NCBI GenBank assembly: GCA_964514385.1
Contig: CAZEQJ010000050.1
Span: 1-20,630 of the forward strand
DNA from: CAZEQJ01 sp964514385
Lineage (GTDB): Bacteria; Bacteroidota; Bacteroidia; Cytophagales; Cyclobacteriaceae
DNA: 20,630 nt
Direction: 5' to 3'
Part shown: positions 1-7,860 of the stretch, piece by piece
How the letters are laid out: each line of letters opens with the position of its first letter
How positions within the stretch are numbered: position 1 is the first letter of the stretch
Made by a program: the position numbers and the translations under genes
The notes under the pieces: generated by a model
Databases searched by the model: none
What the model saw: only the letters and a program-made list of their open reading frames with translations
Told to the model about the DNA's origin: nothing

Positions 1-453
1 ATCCGTCTCAGCGAACTGATTAGCTTAAGACATCACGATATCAATGCCTTTCAGCAGCAAATCAAGGTACTGGGCAAAAGAAACAAGGAGCGGGTCATAC
101 CGATAGGCAATGCGTTAATTCATCTGCTGAAACGATATGAATCATTGAAGGAGGCCACTTTTGTAGGTATCCATGAAGAACATTTTATCGTTACAAATAC
201 AGGGAGTAAAGCGTATCCTATGTTTATTTATAAGCGGATCAACAATCTTTTAAGCACATACGCTCATGTAGAAAAAAAATCACCTCATGTTTTGCGCCAC
301 ACCTTTGCGACTCATATGCTTGACCATGGCGCTGACCTGAATGCAGTAAAGGAAATACTCGGACATTCGAGCCTGGCAGCTACTCAGGTGTATACACATA
401 ACACCCTGGGAAAACTGAAGTCCGTCTTTGATCAGGCTCACCCTAAAGCTTAA
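1..453 (+). CDS. xerC: Tyrosine recombinase XerC-like, 5' end outside the window
   Basis: This is the C-terminal catalytic part (150 residues) of a tyrosine site-specific recombinase. The reading frame is open from base 1, so the N-terminal SAM-like DNA-binding domain and the start codon lie upstream. The catalytic set is visible in order: the first Arg in IRLSEL at the very edge, the beta-hairpin Lys in KVLGKRNKER, the HxxR box in HVLRHTFATHM, the second His in LGHSSLAATQ, and the nucleophilic Tyr in QVYTH. XerC/XerD pairs resolve chromosome dimers at dif during division. The close position of hpf 25 bases downstream matches a gene order I recall from Bacteroidota and supports the housekeeping XerC rather than an integrase of a mobile element. 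XerD or another Xer paralogue cannot be fully excluded from half a protein. Confidence 0.9.
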   Translation: MRLSELISLRHHDINAFQQQIKVLGKRNKERVIPIGNALIHLLKRYESLKEATFVGIHEEHFIVTNTGSKAYPMFIYKRINNLLSTYAHVEKKSPHVLRHTFATHMLDHGADLNAVKEILGHSSLAATQVYTHNTLGKLKSVFDQAHPKA

Positions 454-478
454 GTTTCACCTTTTAACCATTACTATT

Positions 479-778
479 ATGATGCTACAGAAACACTCCA
501 TACATTTTACAGCCGACCAGAAATTATTGGATTTTATCCAGAAACGAGCCGATAAGCTTGAACAGTTTTATGATAAAATTATTGATGGTGAAGTGTTTCT
601 CCGACTGGAGAATGATGAAAAAAAGGAAAATAAAGTCATTGAAATCAAATTAAATATCCCCGGAAGGCAGCTTTTTGCCAAAGGAACAGACAAGTCCTTT
701 GAAGCTGCCACCGATGTAGCTGTAGAAGCGCTGCGACGGCAACTGAAGAAAGCTAAAGAAAAACAGCTTGATCATTGA
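479..778 (+). CDS. hpf: Ribosome hibernation-promoting factor, short HPF/RaiA type
   Basis: A 99-residue protein of the HPF/YfiA family, which binds the decoding centre of the 30S subunit and silences ribosomes in stationary phase or stress. The family pattern is clear: a short first strand (QKHSIHFTADQKLLDFI), the helix KRADKLEQFYDKI, a strand pair ending in IEIKLNIPGRQLFAKG, then the second helix FEAATDVAVEALRRQLKKAKEK rich in Lys and Arg. The length is that of the short form with no C-terminal dimerisation domain. Two ATGs lie in tandem at 479 and 482. The frame is open further upstream to 428, but that would overlap xerC and add a hydrophobic tail not seen in the family, so I chose 479. 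It is probably co-transcribed with xerC and ends at the hairpin right after its stop. Confidence 0.92.
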   Translation: MMLQKHSIHFTADQKLLDFIQKRADKLEQFYDKIIDGEVFLRLENDEKKENKVIEIKLNIPGRQLFAKGTDKSFEAATDVAVEALRRQLKKAKEKQLDH

Positions 779-804
779 AAAAGGCCCCTTATGGGGCTTT
801 TTTT
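779..804. terminator. Bidirectional rho-independent terminator between hpf and the MORN gene
   Basis: The stem GCCCC/GGGGC with loop TTAT is extended by A-T pairs on both sides and one G-U pair, then followed by seven T on the plus strand. The A run on the 5' side gives a T run on the minus strand, so the same hairpin can end both convergent genes. It starts directly after the hpf stop and contains the stop region of the minus-strand gene. Confidence 0.85.
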
Positions 805-1624
805 ATTGTCTGTTTGATTCATAAATGAGCCGGCTGCGATTATCCCATTCCCTTCTGATGTAGGGCCTGAAATTTTTGTCATAAGGGTCTGCAGCGTACA
901 TGATTTCCCGTTTTCGTGAGTTGCGGTCGACATGATATTCTGTCCATACGCCTACTTTCCGGTCATATTTATACTCCCCTTTGATGGCTACACGGCCGTT
1001 TTCAAAAAACATATAATACGTGCCGTGCTTTTCTCCATGTACAATCGGAATTATTTCACGAAGCTTTGTCCTTTCATAATCATAATAGTTGACCCTTGAT
1101 TCTTTTGGCCACCCCTTAATATATTTTTCCTTGTTGGTGAGGATATCATTACGTGAGTATTCGGTCCATCTGCCGTGTTTTGCGCCTTTATAAAAAATGC
1201 CCTCCTCAAGGATCTGCTCCCCCTGAATCTTACGGTATGGGCCATGCAGGATTACTCCGTCTTCTGAAATCCTTCCGCCTACACGGATCTGCTTGCGCTG
1301 CGGATCATACCAATGAATGTCAGTAACAAAAGGTACCGGGTCAACAGGCTTTTTTGGATAATAAAATTCTTCGTAGATGGCATTGTCACCCTGTCCGCGT
1401 TTGGTGAAATAGCGTTTGGTCTTAATGCCGTAGAACACCTTGCGTTTCCGCTTCTTTTTTTCTGGGGCAGACTGGATTTCTTCATCTTCCTCTGTGGTTT
1501 CGGTAAGGTCGATGGTAGGGGGTGGACCGCTTGTTTCGAGACTGAATGAGCCGGACTCTTCCTGAGCCTTCACATGTGACATACCGAATGCAAGAAATAA
1601 CAGGATTGCCATTAATGTCCTCAT
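803..1624 (-). CDS. Secreted MORN-repeat-variant protein, function unknown
   Basis: A 273-residue protein with a clear N-terminal signal peptide (MRTLMAILLFLAFGMSHVKA, likely cut before QEES), then an acidic linker, a basic stretch EKKKRKRKV near residue 55, and a C-terminal half with degenerate MORN-type units. The units are recognisable as GxxHGxWxEY-like motifs: near residues 146-157 (KGAKHGRWTEYS), 197-211 (GEKHGTYYMFFENG) and 222-232 (RKVGVWTEY). In Bacteroidota such repeats are common in exported proteins sometimes named YwqK-like antitoxins, but no toxin partner is seen here. The sequence shows an exported, probably periplasmic or surface protein. Any role in binding envelope components is inference. 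It lies downstream of htpG on the same strand but has a terminator between, so it is probably a separate transcript. Confidence 0.8.
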   Translation of the reverse strand: MRTLMAILLFLAFGMSHVKAQEESGSFSLETSGPPPTIDLTETTEEDEEIQSAPEKKKRKRKVFYGIKTKRYFTKRGQGDNAIYEEFYYPKKPVDPVPFVTDIHWYDPQRKQIRVGGRISEDGVILHGPYRKIQGEQILEEGIFYKGAKHGRWTEYSRNDILTNKEKYIKGWPKESRVNYYDYERTKLREIIPIVHGEKHGTYYMFFENGRVAIKGEYKYDRKVGVWTEYHVDRNSRKREIMYAADPYDKNFRPYIRREWDNRSRLIYESNRQ

Positions 1625-1660
1625 CGCCGTAAGTAACGAAAAAGTAGTGTAGTTAGTATG

Positions 1661-1683
1661 AAAAAAGGGGCTAAATAGCCCCT
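1661..1683 (-). terminator. Rho-independent terminator after htpG
   Basis: Read on the minus strand, the hairpin AGGGGCT/AGCCCC(T) with a short A/T loop starts four bases beyond the htpG stop codon and is followed by a run of six T. It separates htpG from the MORN-repeat gene that begins about 40 bases further on. Confidence 0.85.
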
Positions 1684-1686
1684 GAT

Positions 1687-3564
1687 TTATTCTGTAACAA
1701 GCTCAATGCTGCGTGCGATGAAGTTGGTGAGATCTTGTCCTTTAAGTAGGTTTTGAGAAAGTTTGGCGAGATCAACTGCCTGCAGGGCTAGTTTTTCCTT
1801 TTCCTCGCCTGCTTCTTCCTTCAATATACGGCCAATGAGGGCATGATTGCCGTTAACCTTCACTTCATAGGTATCGGGCATTTCGCCATACATCGGCATG
1901 CCTCCTGCACGTGACATATCCTTCATGCGACGCATAAACTCCGGAAGCGTGATGCGCACGGGATCCTCATCAGCTGGCATAGCTTCAACCGACACATTCA
2001 TCTGCTTATTATTCAATACCTTTTCGAAAAGCTCCTTAACAGTATCTTTTTCCTTATCACTCAGCACAAGGTCGTGTGCTGTGCCTTTATCAATCAGCTT
2101 ATCTATAGAATCGGAGTCTATTCTGCGCACGGATACTTTTTCCAGCTTCGACTCCATAGTATTGATGAAATGACTGTCGAGCGGACCATTGAGCTGCAGT
2201 ACATCGAATGAGCGCTTTTCAGCTGAAGCAATATATGCTGCCTGCGCATCAGGTTCATGTGAATAAAGGAAGATCACATTTCCATCTTTATCTTCCTGAT
2301 TGGCTTTTACTTTTTCACGGTACTCGCTCATGGTAGCAAACTCTCCCTTGATGTTCTTCAGGAGGGCAAAGTCCTTGGCCTTATCGTAAAACTTCTCTTC
2401 GGAGATCATCCCATACTTAACAAAAAGACCTATATCATCCCATTTCTTCGTGAAGGCTTCACGGTCTTTCCTGAAAAGCTCCTGCAATTTATCAGCGACC
2501 TTCTTGGTGATGTGCGCATTTATTTTTTTAACATTACTGTCAGACTGCAAGTAGCTTCTTGATACATTGAGAGGAATATCGGGTGAGTCTATTACACCGT
2601 GCAGGAGCATCAGAAATTCAGGTACGACATCTTTTACCTCATCTGTAATGAATACCTGTCGTGAGTACAATTGTATTTTATTGCGTTGCAGCTCCAGTTC
2701 ATCTTTCACTTTAGGGAAATAAAGAATGCCCGTCAGGTTAAAAGGGTAATCGACATTGAGGTGTATCCAGAAAAGGGGATCTTCACTCATTGGATACAGC
2801 TTTCGATAGAAATTCAGATAGTCATCGTCGCTTAGGTCAGCAGGTGTCTGCACCCAAAGTGGAAGTGTATCGTTGATGATGCGGTCTTTTTTGACCTTCT
2901 TATCCTTACCCTTATCATCCTTTTCTGTTACTTCTTCTGTTCCAAATTTTATCGGGACAGGCATGAAGCGGCAGTATTTTTCCAGTATGCCTTTTAATCG
3001 CCATTCATCCAGAAACTCTTCAGAGTCCTGGTTGATATGCAGTACTATGTCCGTACCTCTTTCTTTTTTTACAGCATCAGTGATTTCAAATTGAGTATCT
3101 CCGGAGCTGGTCCATTTGGCAGCATCGGCGTTTTTCTGATAGCTTCTGGTGATTATGTCAACTTTTTTAGCCACCATGAATGCACTGTAAAAACCGAGGC
3201 CAAAATGTCCGATCATCTGGCGTGCATCATCGGCATTTTTATATTTTTCAAGGAATTCGGTAGCGCCGGAAAAAGCGATCTGGTTGATGTATTTCTTGAT
3301 TTCATCTGCCGTCATACCAATGCCGCGGTCTGAGATGGTGATTGTTTTCAGCTTCTCGTTGAAACTTACTTCAATCGTAAGATCATCGTCATTGATCTGT
3401 TCTTCCATTTCGCCAAGAGTAGCCAGTCTTTTAAGCTTTTGAGTCGCATCGACAGCATTGGCTACGAGCTCACGTAAAAAGATTTCGTGATCAGAGTATA
3501 GAAATTTCTTGATTATAGGGAAAATATTTTCCGTGTGAATCGAGATTGTACCTTTCTCTTGCAT
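1687..3564 (-). CDS. htpG: Molecular chaperone HtpG (bacterial Hsp90)
   Basis: A 625-residue cytosolic Hsp90 homologue, an ATP-driven dimeric chaperone for client proteins under heat and other stress. The GHKL ATPase domain is intact: the N box FLRELVANAVDA carries the catalytic Glu (about residue 32) and the Mg/ATP Asn (about 36); the G1 box is SDRGIGMT (79-85); the lid and G2 box is IGHFGLGFYSAF (118-129). The middle domain includes the conserved NVSRSYLQ segment that contacts the ATP phosphates, and the C-terminal dimerisation domain is complete. There is no MEEVD tail, as expected for bacteria. The length is normal and the start MQEKGTISIHTENIF fits the family. The N box reads NAVDA where the E. 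coli protein has NASDA; I believe this is usual in Bacteroidota. It has its own terminator and seems monocistronic. Confidence 0.97.
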   Translation of the reverse strand: MQEKGTISIHTENIFPIIKKFLYSDHEIFLRELVANAVDATQKLKRLATLGEMEEQINDDDLTIEVSFNEKLKTITISDRGIGMTADEIKKYINQIAFSGATEFLEKYKNADDARQMIGHFGLGFYSAFMVAKKVDIITRSYQKNADAAKWTSSGDTQFEITDAVKKERGTDIVLHINQDSEEFLDEWRLKGILEKYCRFMPVPIKFGTEEVTEKDDKGKDKKVKKDRIINDTLPLWVQTPADLSDDDYLNFYRKLYPMSEDPLFWIHLNVDYPFNLTGILYFPKVKDELELQRNKIQLYSRQVFITDEVKDVVPEFLMLLHGVIDSPDIPLNVSRSYLQSDSNVKKINAHITKKVADKLQELFRKDREAFTKKWDDIGLFVKYGMISEEKFYDKAKDFALLKNIKGEFATMSEYREKVKANQEDKDGNVIFLYSHEPDAQAAYIASAEKRSFDVLQLNGPLDSHFINTMESKLEKVSVRRIDSDSIDKLIDKGTAHDLVLSDKEKDTVKELFEKVLNNKQMNVSVEAMPADEDPVRITLPEFMRRMKDMSRAGGMPMYGEMPDTYEVKVNGNHALIGRILKEEAGEEKEKLALQAVDLAKLSQNLLKGQDLTNFIARSIELVTE

Positions 3565-3692
3565 TTTGCCTTGAAATTTTTGTCCAGTAGGCTGTCAGCA
3601 ATTCGCAGTCCAAAATAGAATTTTATGAAAAAATGTCAGTTTGTCTGATCTCCTGTCATCTTATACGCATGTTTTTTCCTATTTTAGTGTCA

Positions 3693-4532
3693 ATGTTTTC
3701 GCATATAGGAACTGCACTAGCCTTTTCGCCGCGGTTTGAAGCCGTGCTTATTGAGTCATTTCGAATAGCCACATTGTTTGATGCCGAAATCACCATTATC
3801 CATATTGGGGAAAAAAATGAGGAAAAGGAGAAGCAGCTGAATGCATGCGTACATGAATGTAAGTTCAAGCCGAAAAAGATTACCATTGAGTGGCATCAGG
3901 GTGATCCTGCCAAAAAAATTCTGGCTGTATGCCGTAAAAATAAAATTGACCTACTGATCGCGGGTGCTCTGAAAAAAGAAAATATTTTCAGGTACTATCT
4001 GGGGTCAGTAGCCAGAACCATACTCAGAAGAGCCTCCTGCTCTGTTTTAGTGCTAACTGATCCGAGCAAATACCCAAAACCGTTTAAGCAGCTGGTGATT
4101 AACGGGGAGCAATCACCCTGCCTGGAGCCGATGCTGGAAGCAGGTTTTGATCTGGCCAGGAGAGAACGCTCTTCTCAGATCCATATTCTGCGGGACATAC
4201 AATTGTACGGACTCAATTTAATTGTGGCAGGAGAAGAGTCAACAGAGGATGAGTATGGTGAAGCAAGAAAAAAGCTGGTGCAGGATGAAATTACCGGTGT
4301 GGAGGATCTGCTTAAGAAATTTCCGGAGTCAGAAAACTTTAAGATCAACATAAAAGTTACGGCCGGTAAAACCGGTTTTGAAGTAGTGAAGTTTGCCGAA
4401 AGGTTTGAAGTTGACCTGATTATTTATTGTGCTCCTGAAAGACGGCTGAAATTTATCGACCGCTTTTTTCCACACGACATGGAATATGTACTGGCTGACA
4501 TGCCTACAAATCTGATGGTATTTCACCCTTAA
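3693..4532 (+). CDS. Tandem-domain universal stress protein (UspA family)
   Basis: A 279-residue protein with two UspA-like alpha/beta domains, roughly residues 1-135 and 140-279. Domain 1 opens with the usual strand-loop (MFSHIGTALAFSPRFEAVL) and helix, followed by ITIIHIG, and ends with the LGSVARTILRRASCSVLVL signature. The classic nucleotide motif GxxGx9GS is incomplete: the second glycine is missing in domain 1 and the phosphate loop is absent in domain 2, so nucleotide binding is doubtful. The frame is open to an ATG at 3633 and another at 3669, but 3693 fits the family start and avoids an unlikely hydrophobic extension. The stop lies nine bases before the antiporter gene, so the two are almost surely co-transcribed. 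In this family such proteins often sit beside transporters and may modulate them; that role here is inference. Confidence 0.88.
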   Translation: MFSHIGTALAFSPRFEAVLIESFRIATLFDAEITIIHIGEKNEEKEKQLNACVHECKFKPKKITIEWHQGDPAKKILAVCRKNKIDLLIAGALKKENIFRYYLGSVARTILRRASCSVLVLTDPSKYPKPFKQLVINGEQSPCLEPMLEAGFDLARRERSSQIHILRDIQLYGLNLIVAGEESTEDEYGEARKKLVQDEITGVEDLLKKFPESENFKINIKVTAGKTGFEVVKFAERFEVDLIIYCAPERRLKFIDRFFPHDMEYVLADMPTNLMVFHP

Positions 4533-4541
4533 GGAGTATTT

Positions 4542-5783
4542 ATGGATAAGCTAACGCATCATGAAATAATAAACCTATTGGTACAGCTGAGTCTGCTTTT
4601 GCTGGCCGGCAGACTGATGGCTGAACTTGCCCGTAAATTGAATCAACCCTCTGTGGTGGGTGAAATAATGGCAGGCATCATATTGGGCCCAACAGTTCTG
4701 GGTATGTTCTTTCCTGAATTTTTTGAACATCTCTTCCCTTCCACAGGGGTAAATGCAACTGTTCTGGATGGTTTTATTCAGGTTGCGCTGGTGCTGTTAC
4801 TTTTTATTGCCGGACTTGAAGTTGATCTTCATGTTGTAATACGACAGGGAAGGCAGTCACTTTATGTGAGTTTTTTCGCATTGGTTATCCCTTTCGGGCT
4901 TGGCTTCGTTGTTACTTACCTGTTCCCAGGACTGCTGGGCAACCCGCTTTTTGATAACCGTATTCTTTATGCGCTATTCATTGGCACCATATTATCGATT
5001 ACAGCACTGCCTGTAGTAGCCCCGCTATTGATGGACCTGAATATTTTTAAATCGTCTATGGGGATGCTAATCATAGCTTCTGCTATGATCAACGATCTGC
5101 TGGGCTGGCTTATATTCAGTGTTCTTTTGTCGCTTATGGGAAATAGCAGCGGGCAGATGACCCTTTGGAATACCATCGCACTTACCGTTGGTTTTACTTT
5201 GTTCATTCTCACCATTGGGCGCTGGATAATCAATCGTATTCTCCCCTGGATAAATAAAAACCTCACATGGCCGGGTGGGTTACTGGCACTTTCGCTGTCT
5301 TTTTGCTTCAGTGCTGCTGCTTTCACTGAATACATTGGTATCCATGCCATATTTGGAGCTTTTATCGTGGGCGTAGCCCTGGGTGATTCCGAACACTTAT
5401 CTGAGCGAGCCAAAGAAATTGTGCACCAATTTATTAACAACATCTTTGCCCCCTTATTTTTCGTATCCATCGGTTTACAAGTCAATTTTATAACCCATTT
5501 CAACCTCGTGCTGGTCGTGGCATTAATAATCCTGGCATTTGTAAGTAAGACTTCCGGAGCCTATATCGGGGCTAGGCTGGGCGGACTTTCCAAACCACAA
5601 TCATGGGCGGTTGGTTTTGGCATGAACACACATGGCACACTGGAAGTTATCTTATCAGCCATAGCTTTACAGGCCGGTCTTATCGGACAGAATGTCTTCG
5701 TCGCGATAGTTGTTATGGTTTTAGTCACAATTATAGCATCGTCACCACTCATGCGCTATTCTTTACGTATGGATAAAAGATGA
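4542..5783 (+). CDS. CPA2-type cation:proton antiporter (Na+/H+ or K+/H+ exchanger)
   Basis: A 413-residue inner-membrane exchanger with about 12 hydrophobic segments. Family landmarks are present: QPSVVGEIMAGIILGPTVLG (35-54), the unwound-helix region FIAGLEVD (88-95), SITALPVVAPLLMDL (152-166), and ASAMINDLLGW with the ion-binding Asn-Asp pair at 184-185. A C-terminal GFGMNTHGTLEVILSAIALQ replaces the more common GxNxRGxxEL. The protein ends after the membrane domain and has no TrkA-N/RCK nucleotide-binding domain, unlike KefB or KefC, so control may come from the upstream universal stress protein. The DUF547 gene overlaps its last four bases (ATGA), a sign of translational coupling. The transported cation cannot be told from sequence alone. 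Confidence 0.92.
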   Translation: MDKLTHHEIINLLVQLSLLLLAGRLMAELARKLNQPSVVGEIMAGIILGPTVLGMFFPEFFEHLFPSTGVNATVLDGFIQVALVLLLFIAGLEVDLHVVIRQGRQSLYVSFFALVIPFGLGFVVTYLFPGLLGNPLFDNRILYALFIGTILSITALPVVAPLLMDLNIFKSSMGMLIIASAMINDLLGWLIFSVLLSLMGNSSGQMTLWNTIALTVGFTLFILTIGRWIINRILPWINKNLTWPGGLLALSLSFCFSAAAFTEYIGIHAIFGAFIVGVALGDSEHLSERAKEIVHQFINNIFAPLFFVSIGLQVNFITHFNLVLVVALIILAFVSKTSGAYIGARLGGLSKPQSWAVGFGMNTHGTLEVILSAIALQAGLIGQNVFVAIVVMVLVTIIASSPLMRYSLRMDKR

Positions 5784-6532
5784 AAAAGCTAACAACTTAT
5801 TTACTCACTTTACTGCTGTTAACGCAGTGTGGTCATGCGCAAAAATATTACGGTTCGGGAACTCATCAGGTCAGCCATAGTGAATGGGATAATCTTCTTA
5901 AAAAATATGTAGATGAAGAAGGCAATGTAAATTATAAAAATTTCGATCGTGCAGCTCTCAGGCAATATCTCAGCCATTTGCAAGAAAACCTGCCCTCTTC
6001 TTCATGGACAGATGCACAACAGATAGCTTACTGGATCAATGTTTATAATGCTTACACCATAGAGCTGGTACTTGATTATTACCCGGTATCTTCCATTAAG
6101 GATATTGGAGGAAAGATCAATATACCGTTTATTTCATCACCGTGGGATATCAAGTTTATTCCGCTGGGAAAAGACACGGTAGACCTGAATTACATTGAAC
6201 ACAGCATTTTAAGGGGTGAGTTTAATGAACCACGTATACATTTTGCCCTGGTATGTGCATCGGCAAGTTGTCCCCAATTGAGGCGAGAAGCATTTATTGC
6301 CGGGAAGCTGGATAACCAACTGAGCGAGCAGACCCGGCAGTTTCTGTCAGACACATCGAAAAATATCATTTCCTCATCCACCGTTCAGCTTTCGAAGATA
6401 TTTCAATGGTACGGAGGAGATTTCCGTAAAAACACAAGCCTCATCGGGTATCTGAATCAATATTCACCCGTAAGAATAAATGAAAATGCTGATATATCAT
6501 TCCTTCCCTATGACTGGTCGCTGAATGAGTGA
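5780..6532 (+). CDS. Secreted DUF547-domain protein
   Basis: A 250-residue exported protein. Residues 1-20 form a signal peptide (MKKLTTYLLTLLLLTQCGHA). The LTQC stretch resembles a lipobox, but the Gln before Cys is unusual, so either lipidation or signal peptidase I cleavage after HAQ is possible. The mature part is a full DUF547 domain, with the hallmark IAYWINVYNAYTIELVL (82-98), YPVSSIKDIG, a later LNYIEHSIL and RIHFALVCASASCPQLR (152-168) with two cysteines spaced CxxxxC. The enzyme activity of DUF547 is not known to me; plant members carry it after coiled coils, and bacterial members are usually exported. The start codon overlaps the antiporter stop and its own end overlaps the next gene by eight bases, so it belongs to a coupled set that acts at the membrane. 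Confidence 0.88.
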   Translation: MKKLTTYLLTLLLLTQCGHAQKYYGSGTHQVSHSEWDNLLKKYVDEEGNVNYKNFDRAALRQYLSHLQENLPSSSWTDAQQIAYWINVYNAYTIELVLDYYPVSSIKDIGGKINIPFISSPWDIKFIPLGKDTVDLNYIEHSILRGEFNEPRIHFALVCASASCPQLRREAFIAGKLDNQLSEQTRQFLSDTSKNIISSSTVQLSKIFQWYGGDFRKNTSLIGYLNQYSPVRINENADISFLPYDWSLNE

Positions 6533-7115
6533 AATATCGTATATACAAGTATTTACTGTTGCTGGATTGTGGACACTATTCTTCATTCAGCATAGCCTTA
6601 TGGCCAGGATATGGTTTCAGGAAAGGTTCGGCAAGAAGTATTATCGATTAGTTTATAATACCATTTCGATCCTGCTGTTTCTGCCAGCGCTCCTTTATCC
6701 CTCTATGTTTCCGGGCAAGAGGATATTACCTGAAAGCAGTTTCCTGCAATATTCAGGGCTTACATTTGCAGCATTTGGCGTAATACTTGGCAGGAAGAGT
6801 CTTAAATTATATGACATGGGGCTTTTCATGGGATTCAGACAGCCATCGGGAGTGGAGGAAAAGGAGGCCTTGAAAACAACCGGACTATTATCCCGGATTA
6901 GACATCCGCTATATGCCTCTTCCATACTGCTGATCATCGGCTATTTTCTTTTTTTACCTCATGTGTTCATATTGGAATCGTGTATATTATTATTGGCTTA
7001 TACGCTGATAGGAATGAGACTCGAAGAAAGGAAGCTGATACGGCTATACGGTGACCGATACAGGGAATATATGGATAAGGTTCCTGCTCTTATACCCCGC
7101 TTCAGCCGTCGTTGA
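6525..7115 (+). CDS. Integral membrane methyltransferase, isoprenylcysteine methyltransferase/NnrU-like
   Basis: A 196-residue protein with about five hydrophobic segments (near 8-28, 44-62, 76-90, 129-149 and 150-163). The C-terminal part carries the signature of the ICMT/PEMT/NnrU-type fold: GLLSRIRHPLYASSILLIIG (120-139) with the RHPxY motif, and RLEERKLIRLYGDRYREYMD (165-184) followed by a VPALIPR end, the region that binds S-adenosylmethionine in this superfamily. Bacterial members methylate varied small or lipid substrates, and the substrate here is unknown; it could also be a non-catalytic NnrU-like protein. The start codon lies inside the end of the DUF547 gene, and its last 14 bases overlap tail to tail with the opposite-strand DUF6048 gene, leaving no room for a separate terminator. 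Confidence 0.85.
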   Translation: MSEISYIQVFTVAGLWTLFFIQHSLMARIWFQERFGKKYYRLVYNTISILLFLPALLYPSMFPGKRILPESSFLQYSGLTFAAFGVILGRKSLKLYDMGLFMGFRQPSGVEEKEALKTTGLLSRIRHPLYASSILLIIGYFLFLPHVFILESCILLLAYTLIGMRLEERKLIRLYGDRYREYMDKVPALIPRFSRR

Positions 7116-7860
7116 CTATGTTATTTCGTTCAAGCTCCTTTTTGATTCTGGATTTCAAAAGGTTGCCCTTTTCCAGTTTCTGAAAATCAAACCGATAACC
7201 GATATAATAATTGAACCAGACATTGCCGTTGACTGAACGTCCTTCACCATTTACACGTCTTCCAAATCCCGGTGTGTAGTAGGAGCGATAACCGGCAACC
7301 CCATCACTTGATGGAAAAAAACGCCAGCGAAATGTATATCCTGTGTATAGATTTTTTCCGAATTCACCTCTCAACCCCATCAGTATTTCAAACCATTGGC
7401 TATTGACATTGGCGGCATCAACGGTAAAAGTGCTTACTCCGTAAAACGGCTCGGTAACCTCCGCAATAACGTGTTCATCAAAACGGCCAAAGCAAAAGCG
7501 ACCACCCAAATAGAGTTCCACAGGCTGACCCTCTTTTTGGATTACGTTAGCATCTGCACCGATTCTGAGATAGTTGCCCCTTGCTGAATAATCCATAATA
7601 GGTGTCTGATCCTGATATTCCTGAAAACCATACTCTACCGTGATAAAATATTTATTGATACCTAATGTAGCCTGATAGTCCTGGGCATTCAGGTAGGGGT
7701 GAAATACATAATAACTGTAATCAAGCAAAGACGCAGATAATGTAAGTGACCTGGGTTGCCACTCTTTTGTTTCTGTGGTGTCAGACAGTAGTTGAGGCTG
7801 TGCCCATGCTGTGCTACAGAGGAGTAAAATACAATATAATATCCAGAGGTTCAGCCTCAT
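7102..7860 (-). CDS. DUF6048-family exported beta-rich protein
   Basis: A 252-residue protein with a signal peptide (MRLNLWILYCILLLCSTAWA, cut before QPQ). The mature part alternates aromatic and polar residues in short strands (for example YFITVEYGFQEY, VELYLGGRFCFGRFDE, LYTGYTFRWRFFPSS, NVWFNYYIGYRFDF), the pattern of an outer-membrane or periplasmic beta-barrel-like fold. I match it to DUF6048 mainly by its overall pattern and by pairing with a DUF6452 gene, a combination I recall from Bacteroidota. No function is known to me. Its first 47 bases overlap the end of the DUF6452 gene in another frame, so the two are translated from one message. After the beta region a short charged tail (LLKSRIKKELERNN) follows. 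Confidence 0.75.
   Translation of the reverse strand: MRLNLWILYCILLLCSTAWAQPQLLSDTTETKEWQPRSLTLSASLLDYSYYVFHPYLNAQDYQATLGINKYFITVEYGFQEYQDQTPIMDYSARGNYLRIGADANVIQKEGQPVELYLGGRFCFGRFDEHVIAEVTEPFYGVSTFTVDAANVNSQWFEILMGLRGEFGKNLYTGYTFRWRFFPSSDGVAGYRSYYTPGFGRRVNGEGRSVNGNVWFNYYIGYRFDFQKLEKGNLLKSRIKKELERNNIVNDG

Noticed and set aside
1..453. Xer protein as the integrase of a mobile element
   Set aside because: It is followed by hpf, has a normal housekeeping motif set, and no attachment repeats, cargo genes or tRNA are nearby.
428..478. Longer hpf start overlapping xerC
   Set aside because: The added residues are hydrophobic and not part of HPF; tandem ATGs at 479/482 fit better.
3633..3692. Upstream start for the universal stress protein (ATGs at 3633 and 3669)
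   Set aside because: The extension is Cys/Leu/Phe-rich and absent from the family; the ATG at 3693 gives the standard UspA beginning.
4967..5503. Open 178-codon frame on the minus strand
   Set aside because: Antisense to the antiporter; its Met/Ile/Ser-rich translation is typical of the complement of membrane-protein codons.
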